From the NCBI GenBank assembly GCA_947165795.1, contig CAMVBP010000062.1, forward strand, positions 1 through 10,009: 10,009 nt of DNA. Reading direction: 5' to 3'. The translations under genes and the position numbers were made by a program. Below, piece after piece: positions 1-6,506 of this stretch; the stretch's first letter is position 1, and each line of letters begins with the position of its first letter. A model generated the notes under the pieces. It was not told the DNA's origin and did not search any database. It saw only the letters and a program-made list of their open reading frames with translations. Source of the stretch: an uncultured Treponema sp. GTDB taxonomy: Bacteria; Spirochaetota; Spirochaetia; Treponematales; Treponemataceae.

Positions 1-1853
1 CCCCGTTCTCCGAAGTTGCCATTAGCTCCACGGCCTCCACCAAAGCCGCCATGTCCGCCAAACCCTCCGCGGCCCGCATTAGAATCTGTGTAGACAGTGT
101 TGCTGCTTGTGGTAGAAATATTTGTAAGGCTTTCTTTACCGACACTTATAGAAGGCATTTTTGTGTAAAGGCTATGGAAATGGGTTCCGCTGTCTGCTTT
201 TATAGTTATGCCTGTTTTTACACTGTAGCTTGTGTCTGTCTTAAGTTCCGGGCTGGAAAGAATCAGAACTTCTCCCTGAGCTGCCGGCAGAGTGTAAACA
301 AAAGCTGGATTGTTTTTTGAATCTACAACTGCAAAGCTTGTGTTGGTTGAACCGGTGCTGCTGCTTCCCAGAACGAGTGTTGTCTGTTTTCCGCCTTTTG
401 GAGCAGTGTAATTTCCTCCTCCAAGTCCAAGAACATAACCACCGTTTATTGTAAGAGGCGCATTATCACAGTCAAAGGCACATTCGCCTCCGTTTCCACC
501 CAGGGCAACTACAACTCCATCATTGATTACAATTCCTGCGCTTCCGTTTGAATCAATTCCATCATTAAGGGAACTGCAGGCATAAATTGCACCACCGTTT
601 ATAACAATGTTTCCGCCGGCATTAATTGCATCATCTGTTGTATTCAGGGTGATTGTGCCTGCATTAATTGTAAGATCGGCTTTTGCTTCAATTCCTTCCG
701 GGGAACAGCTTGGGTCTGAGTCGCTGCGTCCTTCATAAGGCTGACCTGTAGTAACAACATTAATATTTCCGCCGTTTATTTCTACAAAAGGATTTGGCTT
801 TGTTGCGCTTGTGTTTTTGAGATAGTTAGTGCACAAAAGCGATTTATTTGCTGTGGCTGAGTATTTTGAATTTCCAATCACAGTGTTTGCAGATTTCCAG
901 TGAGCCGTAATTCCTTTTGCAACAGTATTGATGTCTATGTTTCCGCCATTGATAATGATAAAGCCGGCCCCTGCTGTGTATTCAACTGTCATGTCGTCAT
1001 CATCAGCATCTTCTCCATCAACCCTGAGTCCGGCGCTTTCATCATCTGTAATAGTTCCGTTTCCAACAAGCTTAAGATTTCCGTCATCAACAATAATTGC
1101 ATTCAGGGCACGTATACAGTCGCGGCCGGTTTTGCCTTCAACAGTTACATTAAGATTGAGATTTGCAATTCTGATGTAATCTTTGCTGTAAACTGCGTGC
1201 TTGTAGCCTGTGTTTACAATGTTCAGAGTTCCACCGGCTTTTGTCGAAGTTTCGCCTGTAAAAATCAAAGTACCTTTGGCATAAACTGAGCCTTTTTTAT
1301 CATCATACATGGTGCCGCTCTGGTTCAAAAGGCGGGTGTCTGTAAGGGTGTTTGTAGTGCCGGCAGGAACAACGATAAAGGTTCTTGTATCTTCTGCACT
1401 GAAACGGAGAACAGGGCCAAACCCATTATCACTTGTGATGTTTATGTTATTTAAAACTACAGCTGCATCTGCATTTTTATTTTTGATAAAAACAGTTCCT
1501 GTAAAGTTTCCGCTAAGAACGTATTTGATTTTTTTTGTTCCCTTATACTGAATTTCAACGCCGCTTGATGTTTCTTTTTCTTCTGAGTTTGATGTAGCTT
1601 TTATAGAAACATCAGATTCTGAAAGATTTCCTTCTACATTAGAAGAAAAAGTTGTTCCATCAAAATTGATGTAAACAGTTCCATCTGCAGCAAAGTTTTC
1701 ATAAAGATCTTCAGCAATTACAGCATTTGCAGAAGCAGTTGTTGTATCAACATAATTTGTAGTGCTGGCTTCTGCTGAAATTTTAACATTAGAGCAGCTT
1801 GCAAAAATCAAGCTTGCCATTAGTAAACTAAGAATTTTTGTTTTTCTTTTCAT
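1..1853 (-). CDS. Secreted lipoprotein with Cthe_2159-type carbohydrate-binding beta-helix domain (partial, 3' end beyond window)
   Basis: The reading frame is open from the ATG at 1853 to the left edge, giving 617 codons without a stop. The N-terminus (MKRKTKIL, then a hydrophobic stretch ending IFASC) is a lipoprotein signal with Cys20 as the lipid anchor. Phe at -3 departs from the E. coli lipobox but is tolerated in spirochaetes. The body is rich in Asn, Gly, Thr and Ile, with recurring INGG/INDG/INAG turns near residues 304, 362, 399, 418, 444 and 468. This is the pattern of a right-handed parallel beta-helix and of the carbohydrate-binding family typified by Cthe_2159, a Ca2+- and polygalacturonate-binding protein. 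An acidic run (about residues 279-287, GEDADDDD) could bind calcium. From about residue 593 the chain becomes a Gly/Arg/Phe/His-rich tail. The start is supported by AAGGAG at 1860-1865. It is divergent from the two-component operon. The ligand cannot be read from sequence; an adhesin is an alternative. Confidence 0.85.
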   Translation of the reverse strand, partial: MKRKTKILSLLMASLIFASCSNVKISAEASTTNYVDTTTASANAVIAEDLYENFAADGTVYINFDGTTFSSNVEGNLSESDVSIKATSNSEEKETSSGVEIQYKGTKKIKYVLSGNFTGTVFIKNKNADAAVVLNNINITSDNGFGPVLRFSAEDTRTFIVVPAGTTNTLTDTRLLNQSGTMYDDKKGSVYAKGTLIFTGETSTKAGGTLNIVNTGYKHAVYSKDYIRIANLNLNVTVEGKTGRDCIRALNAIIVDDGNLKLVGNGTITDDESAGLRVDGEDADDDDMTVEYTAGAGFIIINGGNIDINTVAKGITAHWKSANTVIGNSKYSATANKSLLCTNYLKNTSATKPNPFVEINGGNINVVTTGQPYEGRSDSDPSCSPEGIEAKADLTINAGTITLNTTDDAINAGGNIVINGGAIYACSSLNDGIDSNGSAGIVINDGVVVALGGNGGECAFDCDNAPLTINGGYVLGLGGGNYTAPKGGKQTTLVLGSSSTGSTNTSFAVVDSKNNPAFVYTLPAAQGEVLILSSPELKTDTSYSVKTGITIKADSGTHFHSLYTKMPSISVGKESLTNISTTSSNTVYTDSNAGRGGFGGHGGFGGGRGANGNFGER

Positions 1854-1894
1854 AGCATTCTCCTTAACTCCGCGTTAGCGCTTTTGTTGATTAA

Positions 1895-1900
1895 AATATA
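1895..1900 (-). promoter_or_regulatory. Candidate -10 element for the carbohydrate-binding lipoprotein gene
   Basis: On the minus strand TATATT matches the sigma70 -10 consensus at five of six positions. It would start transcription near 1888, leaving a leader of about 35 nt with the AAGGAG ribosome site at 1860-1865. No convincing TTGACA-like -35 lies 16-18 bp upstream. That fits a promoter needing an activator bound to the repeats that begin at 1931, about 43 bp upstream of the predicted start. Inferred from sequence only. Confidence 0.45.
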
Positions 1901-1930
1901 CTGTCGGATATTCAAAAAATCTTGAAACTG

Positions 1931-1974
1931 CACTAAGACAATTCTAAGAAAACTCTTAGGAAATTCTTGGCAAA
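1931..1974. promoter_or_regulatory. Four tandem 11-bp repeats, probable OmpR/PhoB-family response-regulator operator
   Basis: Four consecutive 11-bp units are visible: CACTAAGACAA (1931-1941), TTCTAAGAAAA (1942-1952), CTCTTAGGAAA (1953-1963) and TTCTTGGCAAA (1964-1974). All four share C3, T4, G7, A10 and A11, giving a consensus near YTCTWRGNAAA. An 11-bp period is about one helical turn, and is how dimers of OmpR/PhoB winged-helix regulators bind head-to-tail (PhoB and PmrA boxes). Such a regulator is encoded at 2570. The array lies between divergent genes and ends about 41-43 bp from both predicted starts. Within it, CTAAGA-AAAC-TCTTAG (1944-1959) also forms a small dyad. Confidence 0.7.
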
Positions 1975-2002
1975 TTTTCATTTCTTTTTTTTGCGTTTTG
2001 CG

Positions 2003-2008
2003 TATAAT
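2003..2008 (+). promoter_or_regulatory. Consensus -10 (TATAAT) of a probable leaderless promoter
   Basis: A perfect TATAAT ends six bases before the ATG at 2015, so the usual start distance puts transcription initiation at or next to the A of the start codon. No recognisable -35 exists (1980-1985 is ATTTCT). The four 11-bp repeats end at 1974, position -41, where an activator would replace the -35. No Shine-Dalgarno sequence lies between 1985 and 2014. Confidence 0.6.
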
Positions 2009-2014
2009 GCAGTT

Positions 2015-2527
2015 ATGAAAAGTTTGAAAACAGATTTTTTACATTTTCTTCTTTTCTCTTTTTTTGTTTTCGTGCCTTGCACGACTTCCTTTGCAGCTCC
2101 TGGTTCAGAGGATTTTCCTCCTTTCCCTATGAATCAGGAACTGCATGAGGAAGATTTTTCAAAGAGAAATCCGCCTCCTCCAAAAGATTCAGAAAAAATT
2201 ATGAATTATAGAGGAAACCGCACATATTCAGAAAATCTTCCATTAAAAATAAATCAGATTAAATGCACACGAAAAGATTCAAAAACTATATGTCTTGAAA
2301 TTTCATTTAATCAGAGTATAAATCCGCTTTCTGTAAAACAGGATTCTTTTTTAATTGACAATAAATTTTTGCCTGGTGAAGTAAGATTTGCTTTTAATAA
2401 AAAGGGTGATACAATTAGAATGTTCGTTCATGAAACTGACGATTCTTTTAGTTTAAGGATTCAGAATATCAGTTCCTTTAATGGTTCTGTTCTGGAAAGT
2501 GTAGAAAGTTTGCAAACTGTAAATTAA
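2015..2527 (+). CDS. Small exported protein with Ig-like (Big_5-like) domain, first gene of the two-component operon
   Basis: The protein has 170 residues from the ATG at 2015; a TTG at 1967 in the same frame lies inside the operator and would spoil the signal peptide. Residues 1-27 are a Sec signal peptide (basic start, Phe/Leu-rich core, likely cut after SFA at 27). A Pro- and acid-rich linker follows to about residue 65, including PPFP and PPPP. Residues 78-165 are beta-rich. A strand containing EISFNQSINP, a central FLIDNKFLPGEVRF and a final RIQNISSFNGS fit the Ig-like folds of the SbsA/Big_5 type. C84 and C93 could form a disulphide across a hairpin. The response-regulator gene begins 42 bp downstream, so the genes are probably cotranscribed. 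The function is unknown; an accessory sensor or a surface target of the system is plausible. There is no Shine-Dalgarno sequence and the mRNA is probably leaderless. Confidence 0.8.
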   Translation: MKSLKTDFLHFLLFSFFVFVPCTTSFAAPGSEDFPPFPMNQELHEEDFSKRNPPPPKDSEKIMNYRGNRTYSENLPLKINQIKCTRKDSKTICLEISFNQSINPLSVKQDSFLIDNKFLPGEVRFAFNKKGDTIRMFVHETDDSFSLRIQNISSFNGSVLESVESLQTVN

Positions 2528-2569
2528 ATTTTCTGCGCGGTTCGCGGTTTATAAAATGGAGTTCGTAAA

Positions 2570-3253
2570 ATGAAAATTCTTATGGTCGAAGATGATTCAG
2601 GTATTTCTGATTTTGTAATTCCAGAACTTGAACATGAAGGTTTTACAACTTGTCTTGCAGTTACTGGCCGCGAAGCTCTTGTAAAATTTGAAAGTGAAAA
2701 ACCAGATTTAATTCTGCTTGATGTAATGCTTCCTGAATTAAACGGCCTTGAAGTTTTGCGCCGCATTCGTGCAGTTTCCACGGTTCCGGTAATTATTGAA
2801 ACTGCGCGGGGCGAGACTATTGATAAAATTAATGGATTAAATCTTGGCGCGGATGATTATATTCCAAAGCCTTTTGAAATTGAAGAATTGCTTGCAAGAA
2901 TTAATGCTCTGCTCAGAAGAGTAAATTTTTCAAAGTCGCAGGAAAGTATTTCAGTTTATAAAAGTTTAAAATTAAATTTAGACCGTATGAGCTTTTCATT
3001 TGACGGTGGAGAGAATTCTGAAAGTGAAGTTCAGCTTTCAAAAACAGAATTTCTTTTATTAAAAATACTTGTTGAAAATCAGGGAAAGGTTCAGTCTCGT
3101 CAACAGATTATTGATGAGATTTGGGGCAAAGAACATTTTATTGATGAAAATACAGTTGATGTTTATGTAGGCTATCTGCGTTCAAAAATTTCTGAATTCA
3201 CAAAAGAAGAATATATCAGGACTGTGCGCGGTGCCGGTTATATGATGAGTTAG
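2570..3253 (+). CDS. OmpR/PhoB-family DNA-binding response regulator
   Basis: A 227-residue cytoplasmic transcription factor. The receiver domain (about 1-118) has the acidic pair D8/D9, phosphoacceptor D51 in LLDVMLP, switch Thr78 and conserved Lys100 before PF. Residue 77, just before the switch Thr, is Glu in IIETAR, where the family usually has a hydrophobic or small residue. The C-terminal winged helix (about 128-226) shows LSKTEFLLLKIL, the recognition region DENTVDVYVGYLRSKI, and the family ending RTVRGAGYM. TGGAG at 2557-2561 supports the start. The partner kinase gene follows 14 bp after the stop. By family, phosphorylated dimers bind tandem 11-bp repeats. Such an array lies upstream of the operon, so autoregulation and control of the divergent lipoprotein gene are inferred. 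The orthologous group and the signal are not identifiable. Confidence 0.95.
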   Translation: MKILMVEDDSGISDFVIPELEHEGFTTCLAVTGREALVKFESEKPDLILLDVMLPELNGLEVLRRIRAVSTVPVIIETARGETIDKINGLNLGADDYIPKPFEIEELLARINALLRRVNFSKSQESISVYKSLKLNLDRMSFSFDGGENSESEVQLSKTEFLLLKILVENQGKVQSRQQIIDEIWGKEHFIDENTVDVYVGYLRSKISEFTKEEYIRTVRGAGYMMS

Positions 3254-3254
3254 T

Positions 3255-3258
3255 GGAG
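3255..3258 (+). promoter_or_regulatory. Ribosome binding site that sets the kinase start
   Basis: GGAG lies nine bases before the ATG at 3268. An in-frame GTG at 3253 overlaps the regulator's stop codon and this site, and has no ribosome site of its own. The ATG is therefore preferred. Confidence 0.7.
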
Positions 3259-3267
3259 AATAACAAG

Positions 3268-4659
3268 ATGAAGGAATCTTTTGCAGTCAGGCTTTCACTT
3301 CGCTTTATGTTTATTCTTACCACTGCAATAATTCTGCTTTCAATTGCATTCTTGTATTGTGTGCGTTATCTTATTCAACTTAATCAGACAGAACAGCTAA
3401 AACAATCTGAAACGAAAATTTTTAATGAAATTTCGGAAAAATTGCAAAGTTCAGATTTTCAATCAGAAGGTGCAGAAATCTATTTAATTGCAAGTGAGCT
3501 TCCGTATTATCAGACTTATATTGCTTATGATGCAGAAACAGAAACTGTGCTTGCAACTAATGATCCTTTTTTACCTTTGCTTAGTGAGACAAATGGAAAG
3601 TCTGTTCATTACTTTGAAAAAGAATTCTTTTTTGATGGAGACCTTGATATTTTATATTACGCGGCAGCTTATGAAATTGCAGGAAAAAATATTGTAATTG
3701 CAGTTGCAGAAAATATTGAAAACGATTCCTTTTCAAAACTTTTTCCACAGTTACCTTCTGCGCTGCTTTTGATGGTAATTCCGATTCTTGTGCTTTCTTT
3801 TTTGTTTTCATTTTTGCTTACAAAAAATACAATAAAGCCTGTTGTTAAAATTACGCGTGCGGCTCAAAATATGACAACAGTAAATCTTGAGTGGAAGCTG
3901 TCTTTTAAAAAGCATGGTGATGAAATTGATGAACTTTCAAATACGTTTAATGATTTATTTGCGCGGATAAAATCTGATTTTGAAAGGGAACGACAATTTT
4001 CCAGTGATGTTTCGCATGAATTGAATACGCCGCTCACTGTAATTTCCGGTCAGGCAAATCTTTTGCTGCGCTGGGGAAAAGATAATCCTGAGCAGCTTGA
4101 AAAATCGCTGAACGCAATTAAGAATGAAACAAAATCTATGCATGCAATTATTGAAAATCTTTTACAGATTTCAAGAATTGAAAGCGGACGTATAAAGCCC
4201 GAAATTTCTGAAGTTCAAGTGAAAGATATTTTTGAACGAGTTGAACATGAATTTAATGCTGTTGCTCCGGATGTAAGATTTATAATTAATTATGCTAACC
4301 AAAATGGAGAAAAATTTTTGCTCAAAACTGATCCGGAAATGCTTCACCAGATTATAACAATCTTTGTTTCCAACAGCGTAAAATTTTCAGCTGGAAAATG
4401 TGCTGTTCAACTTGGCGTTCAAAAGACTGAAGATGGAAAGTTAGTGCTTTATGAAAGTGATGACGGGCCTGGAATTTTAGAAGAAGCGCTTCCGCATGTT
4501 TTTGAACGTTTTTACCGTGCAGATGAAGCACATACAAGAAGTGCGGGTGGTTCAGGCTTAGGCCTTGCAATTGCAAAAACCTTAGCCGAAGCACTTAGTG
4601 CAGAAATTTCTGCCGAAAATGTTGAACCGCACGGAGCTCGATTCAACATATATTTTTAA
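3268..4659 (+). CDS. Membrane sensor histidine kinase, HAMP-HisKA-HATPase_c
   Basis: A 463-residue inner-membrane kinase that should phosphorylate the response regulator encoded just upstream. Transmembrane helices lie at about 12-36 and 164-186. They enclose an extracytoplasmic sensor of about 127 residues with no domain I recognise; its size and the layout resemble CusS-type kinases. HAMP follows at about 187-238. The HisKA H-box is FSSDVSHELNTPL with phospho-acceptor His250. The ATPase domain has the N-box with Asn369 (VSNSVKFS), G1 DDGPGI (398-403), an F-box around FERFYRAD (412-419), and G2 GGSGLGLAIAK (427-437). All catalytic motifs are intact. It is the last gene of the operon; its TAA stop overlaps by four bases the stop of the convergent ABC gene, so no intergenic terminator exists. 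The signal is unknown; cell-envelope or carbohydrate-related cues are suggested only by context. Confidence 0.94.
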   Translation: MKESFAVRLSLRFMFILTTAIILLSIAFLYCVRYLIQLNQTEQLKQSETKIFNEISEKLQSSDFQSEGAEIYLIASELPYYQTYIAYDAETETVLATNDPFLPLLSETNGKSVHYFEKEFFFDGDLDILYYAAAYEIAGKNIVIAVAENIENDSFSKLFPQLPSALLLMVIPILVLSFLFSFLLTKNTIKPVVKITRAAQNMTTVNLEWKLSFKKHGDEIDELSNTFNDLFARIKSDFERERQFSSDVSHELNTPLTVISGQANLLLRWGKDNPEQLEKSLNAIKNETKSMHAIIENLLQISRIESGRIKPEISEVQVKDIFERVEHEFNAVAPDVRFIINYANQNGEKFLLKTDPEMLHQIITIFVSNSVKFSAGKCAVQLGVQKTEDGKLVLYESDDGPGILEEALPHVFERFYRADEAHTRSAGGSGLGLAIAKTLAEALSAEISAENVEPHGARFNIYF

Positions 4660-6506
4660 TTATATTTTCCGGCCTGTGCATTCCACATTTCTGCGTATTT
4701 TCCGTTTCGCTTAAGAAGCTCGTTGTGAGTTCCTTCTTCAATTATTTTTCCGCGTTCCAGCATTATGATTCTGTCTGCATCTCGTGTTGTAGAAAGACGG
4801 TGCGAAATATAGAAAACAGTTTTTCCTTTTGCCGCACTTTCCATAGCCTTGTTGAGCTCATATTCGGCGATAGGGTCCAGGGCACTTGATGGCTCGTCCA
4901 TAATTAAGATGTCGGCATTTTTATAGAAGGCACGCGAAATTGCAACCTTCTGACTTTCTCCGCCGGAGAAGTCTACGCCGGATTTGTCGAACTCTGTGGT
5001 TACCTGAGTAAAGAGGCCGTCCGGCAGATGAGCCAGCTTTTCGCCAAAGCCTGCAGATGTGAGGGCAGCTGTAATCTGAGGGGCCCGCTCTTCCTCTTCT
5101 TCTTTTGTCATATTATCCATTACAACATTTTCTGCAAGGTTTGCGCCAAACATCTGGAAGTCCTGGAATACAACTCCAATTCTTTTGCGGTAATCATCCG
5201 GTTTAAATGTAGAAATACTCTGATCATGATATGTGATTGTTCCACTTGTCGGATCATAAAGACGCATAAGTAATTTTATAAGGGTTGTCTTTCCGGCTCC
5301 GTTGTATCCTACAATAGCAATGTGTTCACCAGGTTTTACAGTTAAAGAAATATCGTCCAGAACGGTGCGGCCGGTTTCCAAATATTTGAATGAAACATGA
5401 TTTATATTCAATGTACCATTTCCCTGAGGAACTGCTTCGCCTTCATTATTTTTTATTTTTGGTTCATAAGAAAGGAAAGCCCGAATCTTATCTACGAACA
5501 TACTGTTTTCGTGAGCTTTAGGACCAAGATCTGCAAAGCGGCCCATGCTTCCTCTAAGGCTTCCTGTTCTGTTAAATAATATAACTGCATCGCTGTAACA
5601 AAGTGAATGAAGAACTGCGGCTTTATAAACAAGATATGTTATATAAAATCCGTCAATCAAAAGATCGCTTACACCGTAATCTTTAAGGAACTGAAGCCAT
5701 GTTCTTTTTGCAGCAACCTTTTTGTGTTCAGCAATAATACTGTCATTTGCTTCTTCGAATTCTTTTTCAAGCTGAGAACCTGCATTAGGATGAAGCCGTA
5801 ATTCTTTTGCAAAGTCTTTGAGATAAAAAACACGGCTTATATAATCGCGTTTGCGCATGTGAGAATTAATTTTGATTCGGTTTTCATAGTTCACTTTATT
5901 CAGTTTTTTAGAAACTATGAATCTAAGAATAAATGAAACAAGTACAAAAATTATTCCGGCAGGATCTGTTACAAGATAGAAAATTCCTGTTGTGAATAAA
6001 ACTGTAAAAGCCTGTACAGTCATATTTAATAATTCAAGGAAGCGGTCAATTGCGGCTTCTGACTGCTGAACACCAAGTACAAAATCATTGTAATATGCCG
6101 GGTCATCGTAGCAGTAAAGATCAATTTCTGAAGCTTTCTTAAACATCTGCTCTTTTAGTGCACGGTAAAGACGTGGCTTGTACTTGAATTGCCAGCCGTA
6201 AATAAATAATCCGTCTGGAATAATTTGAAGAATATTCAAAAGCAGGATAAGGCCTATATAGAAAAGCGCTTTTGTAAACGGCTCATGAAATTCTGCGCAT
6301 CTCAAAACATAACGGATTCCAAGTACGTGCTCAAGAAAGATTACACCCTGATAGCGGAATGCATCGTAAAGATGATAAATCATATAAAGCGGGCAGGTTT
6401 TAAAACAGAGTTTCCAGAGGAATACTTGATTTTTTAAAACAGAGCTGCGGCGCTTAGAAGACTTTGAATTTTTATTTTGATCTGTTTTTTTAATTTTATT
6501 TTTCAT
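4656..6506 (-). CDS. ABC exporter half-transporter (TMD-NBD), second subunit of the pair
   Basis: A 616-residue fused permease/ATPase of the MdlB/MsbA-like exporter superfamily (COG1132 type). A Lys/Ser-rich cytoplasmic start (about 1-25) is followed by a membrane domain to about residue 340. Clear hydrophobic segments are near 80-105, 164-198 and 278-299. The nucleotide-binding domain has Walker A GYNGAGKT (400-407), Q-loop Gln448, signature FSGGESQ (513-519), Walker B ILIMDE (533-538) with catalytic Glu538, a D-loop SALD, and switch His569 in ISHRL. The ATG at 6506 overlaps the upstream gene's TGA as ATGA and is served by AAGGA at 6515-6519; a TTG two codons upstream is too close to that site. 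It almost certainly pairs with the preceding gene product. The substrate cannot be deduced. Its stop overlaps the kinase stop tail-to-tail. Confidence 0.93.
   Translation of the reverse strand: MKNKIKKTDQNKNSKSSKRRSSVLKNQVFLWKLCFKTCPLYMIYHLYDAFRYQGVIFLEHVLGIRYVLRCAEFHEPFTKALFYIGLILLLNILQIIPDGLFIYGWQFKYKPRLYRALKEQMFKKASEIDLYCYDDPAYYNDFVLGVQQSEAAIDRFLELLNMTVQAFTVLFTTGIFYLVTDPAGIIFVLVSFILRFIVSKKLNKVNYENRIKINSHMRKRDYISRVFYLKDFAKELRLHPNAGSQLEKEFEEANDSIIAEHKKVAAKRTWLQFLKDYGVSDLLIDGFYITYLVYKAAVLHSLCYSDAVILFNRTGSLRGSMGRFADLGPKAHENSMFVDKIRAFLSYEPKIKNNEGEAVPQGNGTLNINHVSFKYLETGRTVLDDISLTVKPGEHIAIVGYNGAGKTTLIKLLMRLYDPTSGTITYHDQSISTFKPDDYRKRIGVVFQDFQMFGANLAENVVMDNMTKEEEEERAPQITAALTSAGFGEKLAHLPDGLFTQVTTEFDKSGVDFSGGESQKVAISRAFYKNADILIMDEPSSALDPIAEYELNKAMESAAKGKTVFYISHRLSTTRDADRIIMLERGKIIEEGTHNELLKRNGKYAEMWNAQAGKYN

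Noticed and set aside
433..970. Repeated CCGCC-GTTTAT-like strings suggesting a CRISPR or DNA repeat array
   Set aside because: The similarity is codon-level recurrence of INGG turns within a coding frame, with irregular spacing and no conserved direct repeat with spacers.
900..1289. Open frames on the plus strand across the lipoprotein region, such as 51-320, 900-1289 and 1309-1551
   Set aside because: They lie opposite a continuous 617-codon frame with a signal peptide and family-like repeats. Their translations are Ser/Cys/Val-rich with no ribosome sites.
1944..1959. CTAAGA-AAAC-TCTTAG dyad as a transcription terminator
   Set aside because: The stem is only six AT-rich pairs, it lies between divergent promoters rather than after a gene, and it is better explained as part of the tandem 11-bp array.
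1967..2014. Upstream in-frame TTG start for the exported Ig-like protein
   Set aside because: It lies within the operator repeats, upstream of the TATAAT, has no ribosome site, and would put a 16-residue extension before a normal signal peptide.
2007..2018. Three-codon frame ATG CAG TTA TGA overlapping the Ig-like gene start
   Set aside because: It begins inside the -10 element, so it would not be in the transcript if initiation is where predicted.
2556..2573. Five-codon frame ending in ATGA at the response-regulator start, as a leader peptide
   Set aside because: It overlaps the ribosome site of the response regulator and has none of its own; a frame this short arises easily by chance.
3253..3267. 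GTG at 3253 as kinase start overlapping the regulator stop
   Set aside because: GGAG at 3255-3258 is correctly spaced for the ATG at 3268, and the GTG has no site of its own.
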